A stretch of 64,000 nt of DNA from Turnera subulata. Its lineage: Eukaryota; Streptophyta; Magnoliopsida; Malpighiales; Passifloraceae. Numbering within the stretch: position 1 is the first letter of the stretch; each line of letters opens with the position of its first letter. The stretch is taken from NCBI GenBank assembly GCA_028386065.3, contig JAKUCV010003064.1, positions 22,195 through 86,194 on the forward strand, read 5' to 3'. Positions 11,051 to 21,395 of the stretch are shown in pieces. The translations under genes were made by a program, and so were the position numbers. The notes under the pieces were generated by a model. It had not been told where the DNA came from and ran no database searches. It saw only the letters and a list, made by a program, of their open reading frames with translations.

Positions 11051-11875
11051 AAAGGTTTAAGGTGGCTTTGTTAGCATCCAAATTTTGCCAGCCCATTTTT
11101 GTGTCTTGCATTGTGACCGCATTCGTCACATCTTAGAGTCTAAACATCCAAAAAAATATTTTCTGAGGATTGTAGGGACCGGTTTACGCTGAAAGTTTGT
11201 TTCCGTTTCCACGGAAATTTCTTTGTCAAAAGATGTTTCCTCATGGTAAAACAGGCCCGAAATAAGCCGAAAAAGTGTCGAAAGTGTCTCCGGAGGCCCA
11301 AATTATTTTTCAGATTTTCCGGAAAAAGGGTGAAATAGCTTGAAGCTTTTGGTCAAAGTTGTTTGACCAAGGGTATTTTGGTCTTTTTGCAATTTATCTA
11401 ACTTTTTACACCAAAAAAATCCCTCCCATCGATACGAGCCCGCCCGTATTTTTTTGAAAATTTTCAGGTTTGGAAAGGTCCCAAAATAATTTTTTTTAAA
11501 AAAAAATCGGGCGAGCGAAAAAATGGCGTTTTTAGCCCGAAAATGCATCCGAACTTCGTTTTTTGAGCTGCTCTGTGATTATCTTTTTCAGGATAGAACA
11601 CACCATGTGAAATTTTCCTAGAATTTTTTGATGCCAGGAAAGGCCCCGTTTTGATTTTTCAAATGTTTTTGCCTAGAATAGTGCAATTTTTCAGTTTTTC
11701 GCCAAAACTCTTTTCCCATGTATTTTTCGAACCGTCTTTTGTAATGGGAGCATACAAGGAATGAAATGCCATTATTCTGCATTTTTGAGAATTTTGCAAT
11801 GCCCGGGCGGGCTCCATATTGAATTTACAGAGAATTAGCCCGAAGCCATGAAATTTTCCTGGGCATTTTTAGAAA
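11051..11875. repeat. AT-rich satellite-like DNA of unknown family
   Basis: No coding motif was recognised. Phrases recur at irregular spacing: GAAATTTTCCT followed by a T-rich run at about 11610 and 11854, GGAAAGG(T/C)CCC at about 11473 and 11637, and CGGGCG at about 11509 and 11803. This suggests two or three decayed monomers of a tandem repeat. It may equally be an unrecognised LTR interior. Confidence 0.35.
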
Positions 11876-13152
11876 ATCGGCGACCTTAGAGGTTAAGATG
11901 GCAAGCTTATGAACATTTTCTTGTCCTATTTGAAAGATCAAAAATAAGGCAAACAACAAGGCTTAACTAAGGGGGATTGGTTGTAGAGAAAAGAGTTCTT
12001 GGAAGAGGATTAGTGGAGAGTTCTATATGGGCTGTTTATTTCTTCTTTAAACCCATCATCCAACATCGAAAAGAGGCTGACTGAACATTAAAGTTTGGAG
12101 AAGAAAATGTGAGAGCAATAAGAAGCCACAACTTTTTGTAGAATTGTGCCAGCAAAGATTTTGTAAGTGAGCTCATATCAAAATCTCACAGCAAAATAAC
12201 TATTTGGCTTATACAAAAAGTGACCGTTGACACAACCTCTTTTCTTGTATAAAAGGTATTTATCTACATCAAAACAAGATCAAGAAAAGTCATTAGAATA
12301 TTGCTTTACTCTCTTTTAGCTTGCAAAATGTGGTAATTAACCATTGATACTTTGAGCTTGAATTATAAACAAAGAGTGAGCCACTCTTTGTGTGTTCTTG
12401 AAAAATTTATTCCTTAAGTGAGGTTGGGTTAATCTACCTTGGATTTTTGTAATCACAGCTTAGGAAAGTTTGGGTGAGAGCTTTTAAAAAGCTAGATTTG
12501 TAATTGGTTGGTTTTCGCCACTGCAAGAAACCATATAGTGACTTTAGTAAATTTCATGGGAGAGTCTTGAGTAGTGAATTTGTATGTTCTTGTCTTCAAT
12601 TTTCGCACTAGTAACTTTTAATTGTGAAGATTTTGGGCCTACATATGAAGCTAAACTCAGATTGGGAGAATGTGATCATGAAATCATATAGTGTGAAGGA
12701 TGCTCGTTATGATGATCTCTCAACTCGGATTAGCCATGTGGAACGAGATGTATAAGCGCTCAAGAGTCAATTGAAGAAATTTAAACCTATAGTGACGATA
12801 AAGCTTGATCAAGTTCCATCTCCTATACCTTTTGCTGCCTCTTATGAAAAATACAACATCTTCAAGATCTGATGCACCTAGGTCATGAATTACATCTAGG
12901 TTAGACTATGATTCTTTTGTAGCTTCATATTTGGTCTCTATTATGGTTTTGTTCTGAATTTTGTTATGATCTCTTTTATGCTTCTTTTATGATCTCTTTC
13001 TATTGTGTGGATGGCATTCTACTTTGGATATTACGTTTTTTATCTTCATGGATAGTGTTTATGTTTCAGCATTTTTTGATCCTGTTTGACTTTATGCTTT
13101 GAATATTTGTATGATTTTTGTTGTTACAAAAGAAGGAGTGGAGTATATTTGT
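11876..13152 (+). repeat. SIRE-like copia LTR/3' fragment (copy B)
   Basis: Aligns by eye with 8613-9911, beginning AATCGGCGACCTTAGAGG and ending with a decayed polypurine stretch (AAAAGAAGGAGTGGAG) followed by TATATTTGT. Small indels and many substitutions separate it from copy A, so the duplication is old. Confidence 0.5.
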
Positions 13153-13335
13153 GTGGAACTGCATCACCATGAGATCCATGAAAGGATCGCTCTTGCCGCC
13201 GGATCCGGTGGCTTTGTCAAGGCAGCGCTTAGGTGGACCAAGAAGCTTTGGCGCCATGGTGGTGGTGGTTAGGTTTAGGGATTTCGACGGCGAGAGAGAG
13301 ATTTGGGGCTTTTGGTTTTGGTTTTGATTTTCCAC
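13153..13335 (-). pseudogene. Truncated first exon of an unidentified gene
   Basis: An ATG at 13335 opens a frame: MENQNQNQKPQISLSPSKSL, then a Thr run, a second possible start (MAPKLLGPPKRC), then GSGGKSDPFMDLM. Composition is coding-like (GC-balanced, Ser/Pro/Lys-rich) and unlike the flanking TE DNA. At 13152 the frame runs into copy B of the tandem duplication, so everything after about residue 61 is TE-derived. The true exon is therefore cut off. No family was recognised and no TATA box is evident upstream. It could be a host gene beheaded by the rearrangement or a fragment carried by a transposon. Confidence 0.4.
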
Positions 13336-13953
13336 GAGATTGATATTGTCGATATATTTATGTTTGCGTAAAAAAAAAAAGATATTGTCGATATGGGTGT
13401 AATCTGAGCTGTTATTTTATGCTAGGATTAGAATAAACTTGGTGACCAAGTATCATTTTTTTATTCGAATTAAATAAATGCACATTTTTGCTTTTCAACT
13501 TCGGATGGGCCACTAACTCTGCAACTTTGGTTTTGGTTTTCGACGAGATTGATTTTCTCTGTTACCCAAACTTGGGGCCGTTTTCATTTTTTTTTTAATT
13601 TTTTTCTTTTGACCCGTTTTCATTTTATTATTGTTTGTTATCATGCTGGAATTTTTTTTTTCATCAAACAATTTTAAAAGAATTCGTATGTCTTCAGTTT
13701 TGGTAAAACATTTTTAATGCTCAAAAAAATAGGTGAAGGTATTTTCACGGCCAAGGACCAAGCCTTATTATCTGTGCATTCTAAGGTTTGTCCTTGTGTG
13801 TATTTAGACTATCAAAATATAATTTTTTTCTTACTGTTTTTCTGACCATGCACAAACACATAATGTATTATTTAATTTTTTTCTTCTAACCAATTTTAGT
13901 AAAATTTTGTAGTAGTATAATTAATTTGTAACTTTTATCTTTTTAAAAAAATA
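13336..13953. other. Intergenic, AT-rich
   Basis: No gene seen. Two related phrases (TTTGGTTTTGGTTTT..CGA/CACGAGATTGATTTT/TATT) at 13311-13350 and 13526-13557 form a partial direct repeat. Otherwise it is T-rich spacer between the truncated exon and the Helitron end. Confidence 0.5.
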
Positions 13954-13966
13954 CTAGTTTTTTTTC

Positions 13967-13981
13967 ACGTGCGATGCACGT
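13967..13981 (-). other. Helitron 3' terminal hairpin
   Basis: Six-base-pair perfect stem ACGTGC/GCACGT with a three-base loop, nine bases before CTAG. In Helitrons this subterminal hairpin marks the end of transposition. Confidence 0.85.
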
Positions 13982-14828
13982 AGTATAATATTATATTTTT
14001 AAAATCGTGTATAGTATTAATCATTATATTGAGAAGAACTTATACATAATGAAAATAAATATTTTTTTAATAATCTAGACAAACGAATAAGCATTATTTA
14101 TAATTAGTTGATGTAGTAGAATAGGAATTTACAAATTGATTATTATTAACAATATTTGTTAATCCTTTGAAATTCAAAAATACATAATTTTGATTACTAA
14201 ATTATATTAGTAATGAATGATATTATTAAATTATATTATTATTTTTTATTATTATTCTATTTCGTAGTCGTTGTTCATTTTGGTAGTTTTCGTTGACTAT
14301 TCTACTTTTTTTTTTCGATTTTTCTACTTCATAATTATTGTTGATAATAAACTACGAACACAATAGTCATGAATTCTTGTGATTATTCTTTTTTTGTATT
14401 TATTTTTCTTGTTCCTATTTTTTTGACTATTCAACTTTTTTTTTATTTTTTTACAGTATTTTTTATTGAAAATAAATTACAAACACATCTATTATGAGTT
14501 CTTGTGATTATTCTTCTCCATAATTATTTTTTGTTCATAGTTTCTATTGTTCTTTCTCTTAGTTCTATTGTTTTCTAGTAATTATTGTTCTTCTTAATTC
14601 TTGTTAGTTGCTTAGAAAATATAAATAAAGACTTATATATTAATATTTATATTGGAAAGAAAATATATATAATGGAGACAAAAAGTTTCTTTCATAATCT
14701 AGATAAAAAAATTGTTTAAAATTAATTTTTGTATTAGAATAAAAATTTATAAATTGGTTAATGATATCTTTTAATCATTTGATATTCTAATTATATATTT
14801 TTAATTATAAAATTATGTTATTAAGAAA

Positions 14829-15440
14829 AAAATTATTAAATTATATTATTATTTTCTATTATTATTCCTTTTTCTATAACATCTAGTTTTTGTATTTTTC
14901 TACAAATACATCTGCCATGAATTATTGTGATTAACTTCTCTATTGTTATTCTTTTTTATAGATGCGCACATCATGTTGATCTTTCCAATGCAATGCAAGT
15001 AGACGACTTAATGCTTAATTAAGCCCCTGGTTAACATGGGTAAATATAGACTTAGAAAGATTATAAAAGAATAAAAAAATGATTAATTGGAAGGAGAGGC
15101 GAACCAATCTTGAAACTCTTCTTCATCTTTAAAAATAAAAAAAAATTATTAAATTATATTATTATTTTCTATTATTATTCCTTTTTCTATAACATCTACC
15201 TTTTGTATTTTTCTACAAATACATCCGAAAAGAATTATTGTGATTAACTTCTCTATTGTTATTCTTTTTATAGACGCGCACATCATGTTGATCCTGCCAA
15301 TGCAATGCAAGTAGACGACCTAATGCTTAATTAAGTCCCTGGGTAACATGGGTAAATATAGACTTAGAAAGATTATAAAAGAATAAAAAAACGATTAATT
15401 GGAGGGAGAGGCGATTGCTCTTCTTCATCTTTAAAAATAA
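14829..15440. repeat. Direct duplication inside the Helitron
   Basis: About 300 bp present twice in tandem (from ATTATTAAATTATATTATTA near 14829 and again near 15147). Shared landmarks are CTATTATTATTCCTTTTTCT, GATGCGCACATCATGTTGAT/GACGCGCACATCATG, AATGCAATGCAAGTAGACGA, CTTAATTAAG and GATTAATTGGA.GGAGAGGCGA. The copies differ by substitutions and a few indels. Confidence 0.8.
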
Positions 15441-15721
15441 TAATCATCAGCAGTAAATTTCAAGTAGAGCTATAAAAAAAAGGAGTAGCACAAAATGAAA
15501 CTTCAAGTATATCTATATAAAAAAGAAAAAAGAAAAAAAAGGAGTAGCACAAAACCCAACGATGACCAAATGTATATTGTTCTTCTTTGATTTTCTTTTT
15601 GGTATTTATTAGATTACTAATAAACCATTAATTATAGTATAATAATAAAAGAGAAGAAGGGTATTTTTGTATTTCAATTTCGCAAGTTTTGGTGACTTTG
15701 TGCTTTTATATATAGTATAGA

Positions 15722-15854
15722 TATAAATCCATTTTCATCACTTTTTGATCGAGAATTTTTAAAATTTTATTTATCCTCTACTCCTTTTCTTTTCTTTTTT
15801 ATTTTTTTTCCAAACGATCTTAGTTATTTTAAAAACATAAATAGATTATCATTA
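15722..15854. other. Short AT-rich spacer ending in a 5-bp target copy
   Basis: Nothing coding. Ends with CATTA (15850-15854), repeated at 16338-16342 on the other side of the foldback element. Confidence 0.5.
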
Positions 15855-16337
15855 GACTAATGCCTTGTTTCATCCTTGTATTGCCCCTTATTTTTATAAT
15901 TCATCCCGTGTTGTACTTTTTTTATCCCTCTATTAACCATGTTCTTCACATTTTGGTATTCCGTGTTGTAATTTGGTTGGATTTCATCCCTCTATTCACT
16001 ATGTTTTTCACATTTTGGTCCTTTGACCGGATTCGTGCAAAATTTAATGAAATGATAAATTTTTCGGTGCCACATCAATAAAGTGGGGGCCACTAGTCAA
16101 CTAACTAAACAAATGAGACAAGGAGTGAGTTTGGATTATGTAGTATAGTCTGAAAATGAGCCTCACATTGTTGATATGGCACCAGAAAAGGTACCATGTC
16201 ATCATACCTCGCCGGGTTCCGATAAAAAAAAGACCAAAATATGAAAAGCGCAGTAGACAGAGGGATGAAATCCAACTAAATTATAATACAAGGGTGAATT
16301 CAAAATTTAGGAGCAAGGATGAAACAATGGATTAGTC
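15855..16337. mobile_element. Foldback/MITE element with long inverted repeats
   Basis: The ends are inverted: GACTAATGCCTTGTTTCATCC at 15855 pairs with GGATGAAACAATGGATTAGTC ending at 16337. Pairing continues inward (CCTTGTATTG / CAAGG; TTTTGGTCCTTTG / GACCAAAATATG; TTCGGTGCCACATCAA / TTGATATGGCACC), so nearly the whole 483 bp can fold back. Flanked by CATTA on both sides. No transposase. The superfamily is uncertain because a 5-bp target duplication fits several. Confidence 0.75.
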
Positions 16338-16342
16338 CATTA

Positions 16343-16934
16343 TTATTCTTCTCTAATTTCCATAGAAAAAGATAAAATTTATATCAATCATTTGATCCAG
16401 TCCACTTGACGAAGTCTACGACCTCTGCACCTCCTCCACTGTAAATAGTACAACAACCTCCCCCCTCCCTTTCCATTTCATTCTGGCCAAAACTTCTCTC
16501 CAAGAGACCCCTATATAAGGCATAGAAATACTCTAGCTCTTACCCTTCTTAATTCTCATTTTCATTATTATTGTTAGTTCTCACGTGATGTTTTTGTTTA
16601 GTTGTCTCTGTTCTTAGGTTCCTTAGCTTGTTCAAGGTAGAACTAAGGGATGAGGAGGTTACAGACGTAGCATACAACCCAAGGAAAAGAGGGGTTAAGA
16701 AAAAAAGGTCTACAACAAGTAAGTTTCCTTAATACCTTTTAATTTTCCTACTAATTTCATAATGACAATGTGATTTGCTTGCTTTTGTGACGCCATGTTT
16801 TTCCCTTCTCTTCTCACCTTTAATTCTCTAGAATTACGTGGGTTTTGAGTCCAGTCGCCAAGGTACGTAGACAGTCTCTACTGGTGGAGACTCAAGTCCA
16901 ATTTCCTATATGTTTTGCTTGTTCACTTGCATAT
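16343..16934 (+). repeat. LTR-like fragment with a TATA box and U5-like end
   Basis: Contains pyrimidine-rich promoter-like DNA, CCCTATATAAGGC at 16509-16521, then TCTTACCCTTCTTAATTCTC and a leader. GGTACGTAGACAGTCTC..GAGACTCAAGTCC at 16862-16900 resembles the 3' end of the Tat/Ogre-like LTR fragment at 5.27 kb. A short open stretch (EEVTDVAYNPRKRG) near 16650 ends by a possible splice donor (ACAAGTAAGT, 16718-16727). It could instead be the promoter and first exon of an unknown gene. Confidence 0.35.
16511..16520 (+). promoter_or_regulatory. TATA box of the LTR-like fragment
   Basis: CTATATAAGG, preceded by C/T-rich DNA and followed about 30 bp on by TCTTACCC, a plausible start region. Good match to plant TATA boxes. 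Confidence 0.45.
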
Positions 16935-18958
16935 ATATTCACAAGGCATGTTATTTTTATTTAAAATTACACACAAACTTGTCCAAAGCATTTCTCTAGT
17001 TCCTTTTTCTTTTCTTCTCCTTTTCTTTCCGTTATCGCTATCTCTCTGCTCCCTCACAACCCCGTCACCATTGTCTCATCTCCCCTCTCGCCGCTACCTC
17101 GTCGCACTGCCGCCGCTGCCGTTCATCTTCCTCCCTTCTTTGCGCCGCCACAGCATCGACTCACTGAGATCATCCGCAGCCGCTACTCGAGGAGAAGGTT
17201 GGGAGTTGGACGCTTGGCACTAGGACTCGTCGGAGTAGTCATCGCCGCCCCCTGTACCGCAGCTTGGTAAGTCATGCAGCCCTCCTCTCTCTTTCTTCTT
17301 TGGGTGTGTGCTGGGTCAAGTATGTGTTGTCGGGTCGGCTGCGTGTTGGGTTTGTTGTTGGTGGTGGTGGTCCGGCGATGGGGGTTGGGTTCTGTGATGT
17401 TGTCGACGGCAGCTCTAGTGTTGGTTTGTCAGATGTGGAAATGTGTGCGGTGGTTGGTTCGGCTGCATTTGGCAGTGGTAGTTGGTGACCGAGGCAGTGG
17501 ATGTGAAGCATAAGGATGTTGGGTTTGGAGTTCCAGTGGCAGATTTGATGCCCAAGTGTAAACAATATTGATTTGGTTTTTTCAGTAAGCCTTTCCGGTG
17601 ACATTGAGTGTTTTGAACTTTTCTTTAGTTGTGTTGTGGACATGGATTCAAAAGGTTAGATGCTGGATTGTTATTTTTGGTGTTCTGCAGTGGTAAAGAC
17701 ACATTCTAGAATTTTTGATGATTTTTCTGGCGATGCTCTGCCCGGAATCCGGCGAGCTCGGGAATTTTCTGACGAGGCTCGGTTTCTGTTTCGGCAAGCA
17801 ACGGGAATTGACTTTAAGCGGTAATTTCCAGACGAGGCTTTAGTTCCGAGGCAATTAATATGGCTAAGGTGAGGACATATAAATCTTTGTATGCGTTACT
17901 GCCTACAATACTCGGTTAATAGACATGGTTTATGAAGTTGAAATTCTTGTTTGGCAGTGAATGTTGTATGCTTGTATGTCTGTGTGCTGATGATCTTATT
18001 TGCAGTTTTTATCTTGATGATGATGCCTTTGATGCGGTATGCCTGATTATGTGAATTGTGTGCTGGTGTGATATGATATGCCAGTTGGGCATAGTTTTAT
18101 TTGTTATGAGATATAACATGTGATATGATTTTTGAGGTTCGTGTGGTGATTTGTGGGCTGGTGGCCTGGACTTGAAAATAAATTGTTAAATCCACGCAAC
18201 CCTGGACAATCATAACATATGTCACACATAACTCGTTAAGTATAACTGAGAATAATGCATAATAAAAATATACTATTGTGGGGCTGTTGACCGGTTGGTT
18301 CGAACGGGATGTGATACCCCTCGGGATTGCATGCGGGATAGCATGGTATATGCGGTTTAGCATATGGGTCTGTGATGACCGGTTCCACCTCCCTCTTTCT
18401 CTCTGTTTCTCTCTCAGTGATTGTATTTGGGCTTACGCCCTGATTATATTGGGATTGTGCCCTGGTTATCTCATGAGACGGGACCAAGCTCGGCACACAC
18501 AGTAGAGGGCCCTAATAAAATATTCAGCCTAATAACAATAAAGTGCAACTATAATAAGATGATTAAAGACAAGTGATGATTTGAAGTCCAATGATGACTT
18601 GTGTTGTGCATTGTGACTTGTTTGTGCACTGTGGTTGCTATTGCCTGATGCCGATGTATTTGTGGTTGATTCGTAGTTGTATACTATGGTTTATTTGTTT
18701 GCGGTGAGACAGTGGTTGATCTCACCCCCTCACGTCTTTTACAGGTTAACTATTCATTGAGCAGTTGTGCATATCAGCAGGTGGCGGTGTTATCCTCTCC
18801 TCGGGTCGGATCCATAGAGTTCACTGCATATATTTTATTATATATATTGTCTTCCGCTGCATACTCGTTGTTATATAATTTATTGTATAATCGTACATTG
18901 ATTATGTTATTTGTATCGTATCCCGGGTGGAAGGACAATTTGGTCATTTCACATGTTA
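16935..18958 (+). repeat. Gypsy 3-kb-type LTR fragment, plus orientation
   Basis: Has the internal order of the long LTRs but reversed relative to 2056-5200: pyrimidine-rich tract, GC-rich CGCCGCCGCTGCCG-type zone (17.08-17.25 kb), CCGGAATCCGGCGAGCTCGGG..TTTTCTGACGAGG (17.74-17.78 kb), mini-palindromes GGGCTTACGCCC and GGGATTGTGCCC (18.43-18.47 kb), a GTAGAGGGCCCTAATAA phrase, then GTATCCCGGG before the end. The true termini are missing or decayed. An L1 fragment starts right after it. Confidence 0.55.
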
Positions 18959-19990
18959 TAATTAATTAAATGGAAAATTTAGGATACGGTCGTTTTCAGG
19001 ATTCATGGCTCCCACTTGGCTCTTTAAGCTCTCTATTGAGTTCTGATCCTGTTATCACTTCTAGAGTCCCTCTTTATGCCAAGGTTAGTTCTCTGATTTC
19101 TAACAATACATGGCATTGGTCTACATCTAGATTACCTTTGCTGGCCCAATTATAAATAGAAGTAGATAGTATTTCCCCCCTTTAGGTGCCCTGATGAAGT
19201 AATATGAAATCTATCCTCCAGTGAAAAATTCACTGTTCGTAGTACTTAGGAAGCTATTTGAACTAAACATAATCGTGTGGATTGGTTTAAGTTGATTTGG
19301 TCTCCTGGATATATACCAAAACATAGCTTTATCACATGGCTAGCCATCCTTAACCGATTGAGCACTAGATCAAGATTGCAAAAAAGGGGTATCGTTTCTA
19401 ATGCAAGCTGTCTATTCTGTCCTGCTACACTTGAGAGTCGTGATCATATTTTCTTTGCATGCCCATATTCTTCTTCTATATGGTCTAGCTTGTTGTCTCT
19501 CTGTATTATTAACCGAATGGTTGGTGATTGGAGTATGGAGTTCCAATGGTAAAATGTCATCTCCAAAAAAGGACTTTAAAGGCTTTAATTCTAAGAGTTG
19601 CTTGGGCAGCATGTATTTACCATCTGTGGAGAGAAAGGAATCGCCGACATTTTATGTGATGTTCTCGATCCACAGCAAATTTATTGGCAGAAATCTGTTC
19701 AGATATGAAGCTGCACTTCCAAGGTTTACGAAATCTCAAATTCAGGGCACTTTCACGGGAGACACAAGACCTATGCTGGTTTTGGGGACTTGATGTCCCT
19801 GGAAATTCCTTACAAGATAGTTAGTTGTAGCTCGTTTTCACTGGGAGTTTTGCAGTAACATCAATTTCAAATGTAATCATCAGGTACTGGATTGCTTTAT
19901 GCTTTCCATTTTGTGACTGTTGTTAGTGTTGTTAGGATTACTCCTAACCTATATCAATGAAAATGTTTGATTTGATCCTAAAAAAAAAAA
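18959..19990 (+). pseudogene. L1 ORF2 3' part: zinc-binding RVT region and poly(A) tail
   Basis: Frame at 19277-19552: WFKLIWSPGYIPKHSFITWL, then RLSTRSRLQKRG, ASCLFCPATLESRDHIFFAC and SSSIWSSLL. This is the zf-RVT domain (Cys/Cys/His/Cys pattern) found after the reverse transcriptase in plant LINEs. The preceding FQDSWLPLGSLSSLLSSDP (18970-19155) is the usual linker. The reading after 19552 continues in another frame (AWAACIYHLWRERN). An A-run at 19980-19990 is the retroposon tail. It is 5'-truncated, as is usual for L1; a clear target duplication was not found. Confidence 0.8.
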
Positions 19991-20190
19991 TCTCATATTA
20001 TAATCTTGAAATGCGTGTCTCGCTCCTATGATTGCATAATCATACATTGGTTTTTGGTATATAGTTTGAATAATACAAATTTACATACAAGAGAAAAGAA
20101 AACAGAGGCTGCAAAATGTAATTTCCATGGCCGTACGAGTGACATTCCATAATACAGAAGCCATTGGATGATCTAACAAACCATATATGT
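19991..20190. other. Spacer downstream of the small gene
   Basis: AT-rich, no ORF. It lies beyond the AATAAA of the minus-strand gene and probably contains its polyadenylation site. Confidence 0.4.
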
Positions 20191-20196
20191 TTTATT
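20191..20196 (-). terminator. Poly(A) signal AATAAA of the small gene
   Basis: AATAAA on the minus strand, about 80 bp after the stop codon at 20275, followed by T-rich and TTGTTAG sequence, a normal position for a plant near-upstream element. Confidence 0.45.
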
Positions 20197-20274
20197 TAAG
20201 AGAATAATTATACAGGCAAAGTCTTGATAAGACATAACTAGAAATAAGCTGATTAGATACGAGCAAGGAGGGGG

Positions 20275-20766
20275 CTAGAGAGGAGACGGTGGAGGCTTGA
20301 CAATGGGAGCAGGAGGGGGTGGAGGGTTGACAGCCGGAGCCGGAGAGGATACTGGCGGCAGCTTGACAGCGGGATGAGGGGGTGGCAACTTGGAGCGGGT
20401 GGAAGATGGCGCAGACCTCACAGCAGTGATGGAAGATGGTGTGGGCGCATACATATATATTGGATTTGGATCATCACCTAGATATTGCATGAACTCCATA
20501 TGGTCAAATAAAAATAACTTGCACAAAATAAAATTAAAATTAAAAGAAAAATATCCATAAGACGGAATAACAACAAATGATCTCTTAGTTGAAAAATATT
20601 CTTCTTTTTTCTATCAACATATGCATCAATATCATCAATCCTCTATTAGCGACTTGCCTCTAGTTGGTGTATGATGGTTGTGGTGGTGGCCTACTGAGCC
20701 GACGTGGTAATGGTGGTCCGCGCCTGAAAAGCAAGAGGAGTCGCCGGAGCCACAATCGTCACCCAT
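20275..20766 (-). CDS. Putative small two-exon His/Pro-rich protein (unidentified)
   Basis: Candidate host gene. ATG at 20766 begins MGDDCGSGDSSCFSG, then a His-rich run (HHYHV, GHHHNHHTP). Without splicing the frame stops at 20625. A GC-AG intron (exon end AGAG then GCAAGT at 20657; acceptor TATCTAG, exon from 20477) of 180 bp would join it in frame to GDDPNPIYMYAP and a C-terminus rich in PPP repeats (KLPPP, NPPPPPAP, KPPPSPL), stop at 20275, total 103 residues. A TATA box lies about 130 bp upstream of the ATG and AATAAA about 80 bp after the stop. No family recognised; no signal peptide or membrane segment. The intron is inferred; a canonical GT donor with a good match was not found. Confidence 0.5.
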
Positions 20767-20893
20767 CTGGCTTACACGGGTCAGTGCTTGTTTACAATTA
20801 GGACTCTGTGAGAGAGGCGATGCAAAAGGTTATATGAGGAGAGAGCGTAAAAGCGAGAAATTAATATCTGGAGAAAATACATAGGCCACTATA

Positions 20894-20904
20894 CTATTTA
20901 TATA
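20894..20904 (-). promoter_or_regulatory. TATA box of the small His/Pro-rich gene
   Basis: On the minus strand TATATAAATAG, a strong plant TATA match. The leader that follows has a TTTTCTCC and CTCTCTCC pyrimidine patch before the ATG at 20766. Confidence 0.55.
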
Positions 20905-21093
20905 TGCCATGCATTGGCTGCTTGAAATGAACCTCCACGCCCAAATTAAGGAAAATGGATCAAGATAATAATAAATTATATCTCCAACAATATAGTAGAA
21001 TCCGACAACGATTTCGAGGAGTGATATAAAAGTTAATACATTTCAGCTTCTACGTTGTTTCGAAATTGGATAATGTCGGATATTATTAACAAG
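20905..21093. other. Promoter-side spacer of the small gene
   Basis: No gene. AT-rich; ends with TTAACAAG (21086-21093), the target copy of the adjacent MITE. Confidence 0.4.
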
Positions 21094-21387
21094 CAGTGGC
21101 GAAGTTAGGTAGAATTTTTAGAGAGGCCAATATAATATTTTGTGTGTGATAATAAGGGTTTATGTAAAAAAAAATAAAATTTAAAGAGGGATCAATATAA
21201 TATTTTGTATTTATAATGTGGGTTTGTGTAAAAAATAAAATTCAAAAGGGGCCAAATATACATCAGACTTATTTGCAAAAATTAAAAATCTAAGGGGTAA
21301 TTAGTATATTAAGATAGGACTTGTATGAAAAATTTAGAAACCCAGAGGATGCCATGGCCACCCTTGGCCCCTGGGCCACCGCCACTG
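21094..21387. mobile_element. hAT-like MITE (294 bp) with 8-bp target duplication
   Basis: Inverted ends CAGTGGCGAAG and CCACCGCCACTG; flanked by TTAACAAG at 21086-21093 and 21388-21395. Inside, a unit of about 75 bp (ATATAATATTTTGTGT..AAAAAATAAAATT) is repeated twice. No transposase. An 8-bp duplication with CAG-type ends is typical of hAT elements. Confidence 0.88.
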
Positions 21388-21395
21388 TTAACAAG

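Larger units (their letters stand above)
9912..13152. repeat. Large tandem duplication, copy B (about 3.2 kb)
   Basis: Direct repeat of 6326-9911, joined to it without spacer at a two-base overlap (GT). It keeps an uninterrupted L1 reverse-transcriptase stretch and includes about 990 bp (10.89-11.88 kb) not found in copy A. Its right end abuts a non-TE coding-like exon at 13153. Confidence 0.8.
13954..15721 (-). mobile_element. Non-autonomous Helitron, both ends intact
   Basis: Read on the minus strand it starts TCTATACTATATATAAAAG (15721 leftward), a typical plant Helitron 5' end. It ends with the hairpin ACGTGC-ATC-GCACGT, nine bases, then CTAG (13957-13954). The flanks are A before the 5' end and T after the 3' end, the A|T target of Helitrons, with no target duplication. 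No Rep/helicase ORF is present in its 1768 bp. The interior is very AT-rich with a direct duplication of about 300 bp. All three diagnostic marks agree. Confidence 0.85.

Noticed and set aside
17264..17643. Overlapping 74-, 79- and 123-aa ORFs
   Set aside because: Three frames over the same GC-rich, GTTGGT-rich LTR DNA with no shared motif; typical shadows.
18950..20000. TTATAAT on both sides of the L1 3' fragment as a target duplication
   Set aside because: Only a short AT-rich match at different offsets from the element ends; not distinguishable from chance.
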